Program-made: the position numbers and the translations under genes | Source: Gryganskiella cystojenkinii | Taxonomy: Eukaryota > Mortierellomycota > Mortierellomycetes > Mortierellales > Mortierellaceae | DNA: 28,577 nt | Direction: 5' to 3' | Assembly: GCA_015852425.1 (NCBI GenBank) | Contig: JAAAIG010000497.1 | Coordinates: 1 to 28,577, forward strand | Part shown: positions 21,601-28,577 of the stretch, piece by piece | Position numbering within the stretch: position 1 is the first letter of the stretch | Layout of the letters: each line of letters opens with the position of its first letter | The notes under the pieces: generated by a model | Databases searched by the model: none | Seen by the model: only the letters and a program-made list of their open reading frames with translations | What the model was told of the DNA's origin: nothing

Positions 21601-22603
21601 TTTTCTTCCCCGTTGTTAGGCTGAAGATCCAATTGTGAGCAAATGCCATCACTTGTTCTGTCGTGAAGATGCGGAGCAATACATCTCGTCTTCGTCTGTG
21701 GAGGCGCCCGAGTGTCCTGTCTGTCATATTGCCCTGTCGATCGACTTGACCCAACCGACTTATACCAAGGATGAGACCGAGGCAGATGAAGAAGTTCGCC
21801 ACAAGACATTTGCGCGTACCTCGATCGTGAACCGAATCAACATGGATACTTGGAGAAGTTCAACAAAGATCGAGGCTCTGGTGGAGCAACTGTACACGCT
21901 TCAACGACAGGATCGATCGACAAAGTCTATTTGCTTTTCGCAGTATGTCACGTTCTTGGACTTGATCAAATGGCGTCTCGAGAAAGCTGGATTCAAGGTG
22001 AGTTGACCTTAGTCTGGAGAAATAATTTGCTCCGCATGTCCCACTGGTTGAAGATCATGCACACTAACGCTATCTACCATTCTCTTTGATATTTTGTTTG
22101 TATCCAGTGTGTGAAACTGGATGGGCACATGACGCCTTATCAACGCGATGCCTCTATCAAAAAGTTTACAGATGATCCCACGGTCACAGTGTTTTTGATC
22201 TCGCTTAAGGCTGGTGGAGTGGCCTTGAACTTGACTGCTGCCAGTCGAGTCTTTATCTGTGACCCTTGGTGGAATCCTGCTGCAGAGTTGCAAGCCATGG
22301 ATCGTATTCATCGTATCGGTCAATACCGCCCAATCTTGATTACGCGTTTGATCATTGAGAACTCGATCGAGAGCCGTATCTTGCAGCTGCAAGAGAAGAA
22401 GCAGGCAATGGTCGACAGTACCATTGGTGAGTTTTGTTATTGTCGCCTACTTTGGTAAGAGAAGATATGGTCGTTGTTGACTATATGGTTATTCTAACTG
22501 TTGTTATTTTTCGTTCAATTCTCACTATGTTCAAATAGGCAAGGACCCTGCTGCGCTTGCCCGACTGACGCCTGAGGATCTTCGGTTCTTGTTTGTTAAC
22601 TAA
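18623..22603 (+). CDS. RAD16: Rad16-type SNF2 ATPase with RING finger, global-genome nucleotide excision repair (11 exons)
   Basis: Exons: 18623-19525, 19656-19838, 19988-20008, 20125-20341, 20447-20610, 20718-20824, 20924-21016, 21110-21524, 21620-21997, 22108-22426 and 22539-22603, giving 954 aa. Residues 1-300 are disordered with acidic and Ser-rich runs. The SNF2 ATPase follows: [12 protein letters not shown], Walker A DEMGMGKT (370-377), DEAH (480-483), and a Cys-rich insertion (about 533-560, starting YYYCKKCPC) specific to the Rad16 group. A RING finger (695-736) sits between the two helicase lobes, then the C-terminal lobe with [14 protein letters not shown] and RIHRIGQ. Yeast Rad16 with Rad7 finds lesions in non-transcribed DNA and acts in ubiquitin ligation. 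Length and order match the family. Oddities: a 21-base microexon supplies FKGGILA just before Walker A; intron 4 (20342-20446) is open and a multiple of three; the RING has Asp718 at a usual Cys position. ATG 18623 is preceded by a C/T-rich leader. Confidence 0.94.
19526..19655 (+). other. RAD16 intron 1 with CTTT microsatellite
   Basis: GTATGT donor and CCACAG acceptor, phase 0. About six TTTC/CTTT units lie near the donor at roughly 19537-19560. Confidence 0.85.
19905..19932. repeat. Perfect 13-bp inverted repeat in RAD16 intron 2
   Basis: CAAAATGTTTTTT pairs exactly with AAAAAACATTTTG across a 2-base spacer. It lies between the donor at 19839 and the CTAAC branch-like motif (about 19946-19950), so the hairpin would form in the pre-mRNA just upstream of the microexon. 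Confidence 0.85.
19988..20008 (+). other. 21-base microexon of RAD16
   Basis: Flanked by AATAG and GTAAGT, it encodes seven residues (FKGGILA) completing the conserved [13 protein letters not shown] block. Both neighbouring junctions are phase 0. The acceptor is preceded by 14 A instead of a pyrimidine tract. Confidence 0.9.
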
Positions 22604-22738
22604 GGAACCGCGTGATCCAGCGGGCGGCACCTGCACAAAAGTTATATTTGTATTGAACTGTACACGTGTATACGAATCTTCTTTACCGTATAAAATATTA
22701 TAATCTTTTTTTCTTTCTTGCGAACCGTCTAAACAAAA

Positions 22739-22744
22739 AATAAA
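22739..22744 (+). terminator. Polyadenylation signal of RAD16 (AATAAA)
   Basis: AATAAA 136 bases after the RAD16 stop codon. An earlier AT-rich element (TAAAATATTATAA at about 22691) may also contribute. Confidence 0.45.
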
Positions 22745-23199
22745 AAGAACCCCTCAAAATTGTAATACATTGAAGTAGAGTAGTCAGTCACTCCCTTTTT
22801 TCATCTCCTTGTTGATTCCTGCACATGAATGACCGACGGTCAAAGTGCTTGAAGGGAACGTTACCCGTCACAATGTACTGAAAAGGCGGGTATCCGGATC
22901 CTGATTGGATGTGGCATGCTGGACCTCTTCCTGAATCTCTGGTATCTTCTAAAAGGTTAGAGGCCAAGGTAGTCTTCAAAAGACAAGCGGTAGCCTCGTA
23001 CAGCGAGCTCCTGCGTCAATGGATATATCCACGACAGCAAGCAATTCCACATATTGAAGATGCGCAACAAATTATGATGCTCTCTATAAACAAACACTGC
23101 ATTGGCGTCTCTTGAGGAGCTACTGCTCAGCTCTTAACATCATGGTAAAACACAAAAGATACACTCAACAGCAGTTGGCGGCATTCTCTCCTGAGCTCT

Positions 23200-23219
23200 G
23201 CGCACAGTCTACTGTGCGC
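23200..23219. repeat. Perfect 9-bp palindrome
   Basis: GCGCACAGT, 2-base spacer CT, then ACTGTGCGC. GC-rich and exact, in gene-poor DNA. It could be a transcription-factor site or a hairpin; no context settles this. Confidence 0.8.
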
Positions 23220-23782
23220 CTTGAAACGTGTCTGATGAGCTGTGATCTGAAAGCCTAGAAGGGGGTTGGCAGGCACAGTGCTGGTGTGCACTCAATAGAT
23301 AAACATGGTACTGTAGTCCTGACACAGACACTTGGATCACGGATGACTACTGGATCTGCACAAGGTACATCCGCCTATGCTTTATGATAAATTGCGAGTT
23401 GCAGACCGAGGTTCTAAGGAAGCTATGATAGGCAGGCGGGTACAGCACAGACTATTGATAAGAGGAAAGATAACAGGACAACGATTTCGTCGTTGGAAGA
23501 AGAACGGAGGAGAACAAGACGGAGTCGACGAAGAACAAGACAGAACGAGATAGAAGTCGATTGGCCAAAGATATGATGCCGAACGAGAGATGGTCCTATC
23601 AGAGAGCACACGACTAAATAACCATGACGAAGACGATAGAAACAAAAGGCAGAGAGAGGAGAGTCACTCGGACAAGACAAGGATGATAGAGATCAAGAAG
23701 AACAAGGATTGGCGCGGAGGATGGGCGGACACGACGATCTAATGATTTCCGTTGGCGGAACTCGGAAACTAGAAAAGAAAAT

Positions 23783-24342
23783 CTAGGCGTCGAGTTGATC
23801 CTCAGCTGATTTCGTGACACTGCGTTTGAAAACGATGGGTCTTCCGTTGAAATTGATATTGCATATCTGGGGTGGGCAGATAATACCTCCACAATTAGGA
23901 CCAGAGCAAGGAGCTGGGCAATAAGGGCCGGGGCACGGGCTCGGGCAGTTAGGACCTGGGCAACAGATAGGACATTTAGGACCCGGACAGAGTTGCCCGC
24001 ACAGAGGGCCCGGGCAAAGAGTTGAAGGACAGTTAGGGCCCGGGCAATAAGTGGGGGACATCCGGGACCTACGCCATTGAAGCAGGGTATAGGACAGGTA
24101 GGACCCGGGCAGGGAAGGCAATTGCCATTGCTTCCTCCTATGCAGCACCCTTCGTCATCCTTTCCATAACAACAGCTTTCTCTACCGTATTGACATTTGT
24201 AACGATGCTTGGATAGCAAGTTACCCAGATACCAGAGGTTAGGGCCTTTATTCGTCTCAGGTACCGCGCTGTGCTGGGTAGGGCGTGACAGCACCTCAAG
24301 AGACAAGAACATTGCCGTAGCAAAACAGAAAACGAGCCTCAT
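23783..24342 (-). CDS. Secreted Cys/Pro-rich CPGPxC-repeat protein, reading frame broken
   Basis: Reading leftward from the ATG at 24342: a signal peptide (about residues 1-19, hydrophobic core VFCFATAMFLSLEVL), a short linker, a Cys-rich domain with two CC pairs (ESCCYG, EGCCIG), and then the first repeat CPGPTCPIPC. At the G5 run 24053-24057 (C5 on the coding strand) the frame shifts. The remaining six repeats (five CPGP and one CSGP, each followed by xC) and the C-terminus, ending at 23783, lie in another frame. The Cys/Pro pattern continues so exactly that a one-base length change in the C5 run explains the break better than an intron. Unbroken, it would be about 185 aa with a Cys every 3-5 residues, suggesting a heavily cross-linked extracellular or wall protein. 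It may be a recent pseudogene or an assembly error. Without the shift, the upstream frame stays open to 23614 with an unrelated Ala/Leu/Arg tail. No named family is recognised. Confidence 0.65.
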
Positions 24343-25071
24343 TGTTGAAAGGACTCTTCGGAAGTTTGAGAGTGCGGGGAGAGTTTGGTTGAAATGGATT
24401 CGAATGTCTGTCGTTATTAAAGACAAAGGACAGGAGGATGGTAATGATCGTATTTATGTTGACGGCTTGATGTGGCGATTTGAGGTAGCGTAAAGGGATC
24501 CCGAAAAATAAGTAAAGGGGTCAACATAGGACCAAAGGGATTCCGAGAAAATAGAGATACAAACATAAGATCAAGGGATCCCGAGAAGCATACTGTGTAC
24601 AGTGCATACTGAAACCAAGCGGTATTGACGAAAGGTACAACCTAGGAGTCAGGGGGCGTGGAAAAATAACCGAGAATCAATAAGATCTAGGATGTTGAGT
24701 ATAAATTGGAGGTTCAAATAGAAAAGGGGGTGCCTGAAAACTGAAGACAGGAGAAGCTCTGAGATCAAGGGGTGTCATAAATATGGCACTCTCAAAAGAT
24801 CCAAGAACTTGGGAAATTTTATCTATAAAGTTAAGACAAAATAGAGTGGCATCCTCAAAACTAACGTAGGCTGCTAAAGAATGCAAGATTTATCCTAAAG
24901 GGCTCGAGCACTCATTCAGAGTCAGGTTGCGTGTCAGTAACGCGTCAATAGAAACCGGCTCGAGTGCTCTGAAACATGTGACTGGCTACACTGCCCTCCA
25001 TCCGTTACTCTATTCCATTCACACTCCTGCTCTTCCTTTCAATCAGACTTACCAACACCCTTCAATCAGTC
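24343..25071. other. Intergenic with about 40-base tandem repeats
   Basis: Upstream of the - strand CPGP gene. It holds a 2.5-copy repeat of about 40 bases (about 24492-24592) and a short inverted match GAGCACTC/GAGTGCTC (24906-24913 and 24962-24969). From about 24980 the + strand becomes C/T-rich, leading into the small ORF at 25072. An open - strand frame at 24677-24886 lacks an ATG start and is not called. Confidence 0.5.
24492..24592. repeat. Tandem repeat, unit about 40 bases, 2.5 copies
   Basis: GGGATCCCGAAAAATA (24495), GGGATTCCGAGAAAATA (24537) and GGGATCCCGAGAAGCATA (24575) recur every 38-42 bases, with related sequence between them (ATAGGACC/ATAAGATC). It lies 150-250 bases upstream of the CPGP start codon, where promoter elements would be. 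Confidence 0.65.
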
Positions 25072-25305
25072 ATGGTTTTCTATCCACAAGACCAATACGA
25101 GACAGAAACTGACATCACTACTCTGCTACAGCGCTCTTCCACATCGTCACTTCACAGGAAAGATATCGACAAAGAGGATGGCAGCTGTAGCACTTGTTCT
25201 TGTAGAGCCAGCTGCAGACGTCAGGCGCAACAATTGGGGTGGCAATTGGGGCGGCAACTCGCTATCTCAAGTAATCTGTCAAGCATCAGTGACAGTATCG
25301 AATAG
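25072..25305 (+). CDS. Small ORF, 77 aa, function unknown
   Basis: Starts at an ATG after a C/T-rich leader like those of the real genes in this window. The product is hydrophilic with a Cys-containing middle (CSTCSCRASCRR, five Cys) and a Gln/Ser-rich end. There is no signal peptide and no known domain. It could be the first exon of a longer gene, a decayed copy, or chance. Confidence 0.3.
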   Translation: MVFYPQDQYETETDITTLLQRSSTSSLHRKDIDKEDGSCSTCSCRASCRRQAQQLGWQLGRQLAISSNLSSISDSIE

Positions 25306-25647
25306 ACACGAGACTTTGAGGAGATTGCGCAAGCCAATAGTTTGAGCTCCAGTGCCAAACGCAATATTATCATCATTTACTTGAAATAATGTCAACCAAG
25401 ACCTGGTTCCAAGAGAATCGCTAAGAATGGAGCGACTATGAATCGTTCAAATTTGCATTTGATATCTGACTTGGGGGAGATTCTTTAGCACAACTCTTGG
25501 AGGCAGAATTCGAAAAGAGATATTGGGCGGAGAGAATGGCTGGCTTACTATGGCCCTTGTACTTTTCATTGTTGCCATGTTCTTCGCAGTCGGCGAAGGT
25601 CTTCATCACTGTCGGAGTATAGACATTAGACCATTTCTTTCTCAATG

Positions 25648-25653
25648 TTTATT
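25648..25653 (-). terminator. Polyadenylation signal of the - strand 22-Cys gene (AATAAA)
   Basis: TTTATT on the + strand reads AATAAA on the - strand, about 114 bases after the stop codon and just beyond the hairpin at 25665-25698. Confidence 0.5.
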
Positions 25654-25664
25654 TTTTCCGGTTT

Positions 25665-25698
25665 GATGGTGTTTTGGACAGTGTTCCAAAACACTGTC
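25665..25698 (-). repeat. Overlapping hairpins in the 3' UTR of the 22-Cys gene
   Basis: GTGTTTTGGA (25669-25678) pairs perfectly with TCCAAAACAC (25685-25694), extendable outward to about 14 pairs if wobble is allowed. The same bases also form ACAGTGTT (25678-25685) with AACACTGT (25690-25697) and a 4-base loop. The two folds exclude each other. Confidence 0.75.
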
Positions 25699-25766
25699 AA
25701 TTCAATACCACTGTTGTAAAAGGTCAGCTGGATAAAGTTTTTTTTACTCATGCCTATCTGAAGTAC

Positions 25767-26312
25767 TTAGCACGGGTCTGTGCTGCAGTACGAGCCTGCA
25801 GTCCCAGCCCTGCAGCAATGACTATTCCAGGTGTGGCGAACCGAACATACATTGTCAGCATCACATCTGTTGACATCATGCCACGTGCACAAGCCCGTTT
25901 TTTGACTGACAGTCACACTGTAGTCGCAACACTGGCCATTGACAGGAGCCTGCAAGTCTCCTCCACAGTCGACACCTGGGGTACCTCTGGAGCATCTGTT
26001 GTTCACGCAGAATCTCTCCGACACAGGGCAAGTGGATGCGGTTGCACAGCTTAGCTCGCATCTTCCGTTGGCTTCAAGTGTCAATCCACTGCAGCACCTT
26101 CCGTTGACCGCGTTCTGATCTCTTGTACCGCAAGGTTCTTCCACGGGTTCACACAGACCAAGTCCGAGTAATCCTGTACTAGTGAGCCCGTCACAGCATC
26201 CTCTAAGGAGTCCAAGCAGAGGGTATTCGCCCTCGGTAGCACAAGGGAGGAGTTGCGCAGAGCTGGCTGTTGCCAGTGCAGCAAAAAGGACAAGGGTGAT
26301 TGTAAGCTTCAT
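25767..26312 (-). CDS. Secreted 22-cysteine protein with internal duplication
   Basis: 181 aa, no intron, ATG at 26312. A clear signal peptide (residues 1-19, LVLFAALATASSA, then Q20) is followed by a mature part with 22 Cys in about 161 residues, including four CC pairs (39-40, 73-74, 128-129, 166-167). The pattern CG-x6-VNG-x-CC occurs twice, at 61-74 and 116-129, spaced 55 residues, each followed by a G-x-C about 10 residues on. This indicates an old internal duplication. No catalytic motif, GPI signal or TM segment after the signal peptide is evident, so it is probably released or wall-bound and fully disulfide-linked. A TATA box lies about 210 bases upstream and AATAAA about 114 bases downstream. 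Proteins of this type in soil fungi are often called candidate effectors or adhesion proteins; I do not assign one. The ORF is convincing; the function is unknown. Confidence 0.82.
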   Translation of the reverse strand: MKLTITLVLFAALATASSAQLLPCATEGEYPLLGLLRGCCDGLTSTGLLGLGLCEPVEEPCGTRDQNAVNGRCCSGLTLEANGRCELSCATASTCPVSERFCVNNRCSRGTPGVDCGGDLQAPVNGQCCDYSVTVSQKTGLCTWHDVNRCDADNVCSVRHTWNSHCCRAGTAGSYCSTDPC

Positions 26313-26518
26313 CGAGTGGGAGCTACGGTGTACAGGACTGTTGCCTGGAGTGAGATAGATGGGCGCCTTGTTCGAGGAGGTGGACGGTGCTGATGTAGTG
26401 GTCTAGGACAGCAGGTTCCTTGAAAGTGTAGTTCGGGGAGGCGGTGCCGGTCGATTGTTCAGGAGAAATGGATCGTGAGGGTGGTTGCTGTCAGGTTCAG
26501 ACTAGAGCTATGGGTCTA

Positions 26519-26525
26519 TTTTATA
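26519..26525 (-). promoter_or_regulatory. TATA box of the 22-Cys gene
   Basis: TATAAAA on the - strand, 207-213 bases upstream of the ATG at 26312. The canonical sequence and upstream position support it. Confidence 0.5.
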
Positions 26526-26735
26526 AGGAAGAGTGCTTGGCGCAGCAGGTGAGGACCCAGTTCTTGTCAAGACAAAATTAGTCAGCACCAAGCCAGAAGA
26601 ACGGGTCATACTCATATTTGTTGGGCCAGGAGATGAGGGCGCAATATTAGCAAAGACATGGTGAGCCACGTCAGATGCCACCATCTTGGTGTAACATCTC
26701 ATCTCATCGTGTCCTGCTGATGCAACACCATCAAT

Positions 26736-26810
26736 GGAGGTGTCTGTTTGTCGTCCGACAATCCGTTTTTCGTATTTGGAAGTGTCTATTTGTCGTCCTA
26801 CAGTCCGTTT
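26736..26810. repeat. Tandem repeat, unit 42 bases, 2 copies
   Basis: Two 33-base segments (26736-26768 and 26778-26810), sharing GTGTCT, TTTGTCGTCC and TCCGTTT, differ at five positions. A weaker third echo may exist near 26844. Confidence 0.7.
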
Positions 26811-27153
26811 GTTCTTGCAGTATTTGTTGTTCATTTTTTTGATCTGTTGTCCGATTTTCTTTCTGATGACTGTCGTGTTGCCCCTTGGTGTTACTTCCTT
26901 CCCTGCCACTTCCTGTCCTTCCTTTTCCCTGCCCTTGCCTTCCAGATCCCTTGTTGTTTTCCACTGGTGTTGTATCTCTGAGTCGCCTTTATCCACATTT
27001 GCAACCGTTAAGAGCAAAGAGTGGAAGTCATTCAATTGGCGGAACACAAGGATTTTCGTGCAGTTTTGTTGACAAAGTTCTGCAAAAAGCAGGAATTTTG
27101 TCAACAATGAGAGTTTTATGCGGCCCATCAACCCATCTGCCGTTCCAGGCACT

Positions 27154-27201
27154 CTCTGGTGTTGTCTCCAGTGCTGACTCTGGCGCTGTCTCTCCGCGGT
27201 G
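27154..27201. repeat. 12-base degenerate tandem repeat, 4 units
   Basis: CTCTGGTGTTGT, CTCCAGTGCTGA, CTCTGGCGCTGT and CTCTCCGCGGTG follow head to tail. One + frame reads a 4-residue S-G/S-A/V pattern, but no gene is supported around it. Confidence 0.6.
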
Positions 27202-27362
27202 TCGTCTCTGGTGTTCTCTCTATAGATCGAAATAAGTAGTGGGCGGTACTGTACATATGTTAAATCCGTTTAATTCCCTTAAATCGTTAGAGTTTCTGTT
27301 CAAAACTTTCACAGCGAGAACAACATATATTAACGTTGTTATAATATTTTTACTGTAAGTAT

Positions 27363-27399
27363 GAAGAAGGCCCGGGCTGCCCTGAAGTAAGGCTTCTTC
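27363..27399. repeat. Hairpin with 7-bp arms plus bulge
   Basis: GAAGAAG (27363-27369) pairs with CTTCTTC (27393-27399), with two more C-G pairs beyond a bulged G. Confidence 0.5.
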
Positions 27400-27906
27400 T
27401 CGAATCCCATTAGAATCACCATGGTTTACATTTGATTTGCGCGCATTCGAACTCGAATCCTCTGTACCCTGAGGTGCTGCTTCCAGTCAATTCACCCCCA
27501 CTTTTCAGCAAGCCAACAAAAAAAAATGTGTTTTTTCTTGCGTACTCACACGCAAAGTAATTTTACTCGAACGTGTTCAGCTAATTGGCAAAGCAAATGT
27601 ATTCTGCCAAGTCCAGAAAAAAAAACGCAATAGTAAAGTAGATGTATACCCCTCATTCAACTTACAAAAAGCGCAAACTAACAAAGAGGCCTGGAATCAG
27701 TTTCGGACATCCTCATATTTCTTTGTTTACTCCCTCCAACTCAACCCAAATGTGCTTGCACAGGAACTTTTGTGCAACCGCGCATGCTCGAAAAAGAATC
27801 CAGTGTATTTTCAATTCAACAGCGTGAGATCTAAGGATATCCGGAACTGTTTCCAGGACTCTACGTTCCCTGTAAACATTAGTCTAGTGCTGCGTCCATG
27901 ATGACC

Positions 27907-28306
27907 GTGTTGACTCAATACTATGTTTTCTAACATTAAGACAGGGACAATGTTTATGCTCACATTCTCTTCTCGGTGAACCGATTCAATGTCATGCAAA
28001 TGAGAGGCACGGTCCTTGATCAAAATGCCTCTGCACTTCGCGAATTAATGCTCAACAAAAGAGAATTTTGAGGGAACTTTGATGTGCTGCTGTGCTATGC
28101 CCATACTCGTCTTGTTGACTCGATGCTTTATCGTTGACATCAAGCTGGTAAAAAAATTCCTGGAGCAATGTTTGTGCTCACATTCTCCCCCTCTGCTCAG
28201 TTACGATTCATGGTTGGGCGAGCAAGACGGACACATCTTGGGCGCGGTTACCCCAATATCGCAATTGAAAGCTGCACCAAAGAGAAATTTCGAGGGAACT
28301 TTCATG
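27907..28306. repeat. Diverged tandem duplication, unit about 205-222 bases
   Basis: Three anchor blocks recur in the same order. TGTTGACTC is at 27908 and 28113, CAATGTTTrTGCTCACATTCTC at 27948 and 28166, and GAGGGAACTTTsATG at 28070 and 28292. Offsets grow from 205 to 222, showing accumulated indels. A partial third unit may begin after 28306. Confidence 0.65.
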
Positions 28307-28410
28307 CTCATCATGTTGGATCTAGACTCTTTGTTGGATTTTAACATCAATCAGGCGAAAATTTCAAGGGGCTTGATGAAGATAATCGGTCGGAACTGAA
28401 AGTGGGGCAA

Positions 28411-28454
28411 CGCCAGTCCCTAGGCAGGTAACCTAGCGTAGTTTGTGACTGGCG
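28411..28454. repeat. 8-bp inverted repeat
   Basis: CGCCAGTC (28411-28418) and GACTGGCG (28447-28454) are exact reverse complements, followed by CCTAG-type motifs on both sides. Confidence 0.6.
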
Positions 28455-28542
28455 CCTAGAATAATACTCGCGGTTCGTGACAATAGATCTAAATAAAGTT
28501 ATAGGCGGTGCATATTATAATAGGACTAAGGATCACTCAGAT

Positions 28543-28572
28543 CCCCCCGTAGGAATGACCGTTCACGGGGGG
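28543..28572. repeat. GC-rich hairpin at window end
   Basis: CCCCCCGT (28543-28550) pairs perfectly with ACGGGGGG (28565-28572) around a 14-base loop. It could be the terminal inverted structure of a mobile element that continues past the window. Confidence 0.75.
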
Positions 28573-28577
28573 TGCAA

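Larger units (their letters stand above)
22604..23782. other. Gene-poor region downstream of RAD16
   Basis: RAD16 3' UTR with AATAAA at 22739-22744. Beyond it, short open stretches exist on both strands (for example + 22909-23115) but none has a recognisable product or codon-bias support. A perfect palindrome lies at 23200-23219. From about 23457 to 23700 the + strand is strongly purine-rich (A/G with few T), just downstream of the - strand CPGP gene. It may be 3' UTR or a decayed coding sequence. Confidence 0.5.
25306..25766. other. Intergenic; 3' UTR of the - strand 22-Cys gene
   Basis: Holds the hairpin at 25665-25698 and the reverse-strand AATAAA at 25648-25653, both serving the - strand gene that ends at 25767. 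No gene is seen between 25306 and 25640. Confidence 0.5.
26313..28577. other. Gene-poor, repeat-bearing region to window end
   Basis: After the 22-Cys promoter no convincing gene is seen. A - strand frame at 26508-27152 is open but starts at a non-ATG codon, is Lys/Gln-rich and includes a DNA tandem repeat. Short ATG frames at 27642-27827 and 28079-28399 lack support. The region contains several tandem repeats and hairpins listed separately and has the look of decayed mobile or duplicated DNA. Confidence 0.5.

Noticed and set aside
22909..23115. + strand ORF of 68 codons downstream of RAD16
   Set aside because: No domain, no promoter features, overlapped by an equally long - strand frame. 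Probably chance or a decayed fragment.
26508..27152. - strand frame of 214 codons as a gene
   Set aside because: It starts at a GTG, has low-complexity Lys/Gln content, contains a tandem repeat, and matches no family. The first ATG, at 27128, does not improve it.
27440..27490. tRNA-like TTCGAA/TCGAATCC motifs
   Set aside because: The B-box-like sequence lacks a T-stem partner and no A box or acceptor stem could be built on either strand.

Overview
The window looks like nuclear DNA of a filamentous fungus, most likely an early-diverging Mucoromycota/Mortierellomycota lineage. I infer this from three things: short GT-AG introns (about 90-310 bases, one of 586), CTAAC-like branch sites, and long Ser/Gln/Thr/Pro low-complexity tracts around well-conserved eukaryotic cores. 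The genus assignment is inference. All intron/exon structures were worked out by hand from splice sites, reading phase and protein-family continuity.

Positions 1-22,603 are a gene-dense stretch with every gene on the + strand. In order: a Q/S-rich protein of unknown function (62-3553, 2 exons); an ER-anchored PH+SMP lipid-transfer protein of the Nvj2/TEX2 family (4664-8723, 2 exons); a SAC3/GANP mRNA-export scaffold (9466-15378, 8 exons, 1541 aa); a small secreted protein with a Pro-rich repeat and a CX3C-X12-CX3C C-terminus (16167-16670); an intronless alpha/beta hydrolase (17125-17991); and a Rad16-type SNF2/RING repair ATPase (18623-22603, 11 exons including a 21-base microexon, 954 aa).

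Positions 22,604-28,577 differ: sparse genes, decayed repeats and inverted repeats. Two short secreted Cys-rich proteins lie on the - strand. One is a CPGPxC-repeat protein whose frame is broken at a G5 run (23783-24342). The other has 22 cysteines in 181 aa with an internal duplication (25767-26312). A weakly supported 77-aa ORF (25072-25305) lies between them. The last 2.2 kb has no convincing gene but holds short tandem repeats, a diverged duplication of about 220 bases and GC-rich hairpins.

The conserved genes do housekeeping work (lipid transfer at contact sites, TREX-2-type mRNA export, global-genome nucleotide excision repair) and need not act together. The novelty lies in the three secreted Cys-rich proteins and in unusual details of the conserved genes: an Asp at a RING zinc-ligand position, a skippable ATPase microexon behind an intronic hairpin, an in-frame open intron, and Nup-like AFxF repeats in the SAC3 tail. 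No tRNA, rRNA, CRISPR array or intact transposase was recognised.
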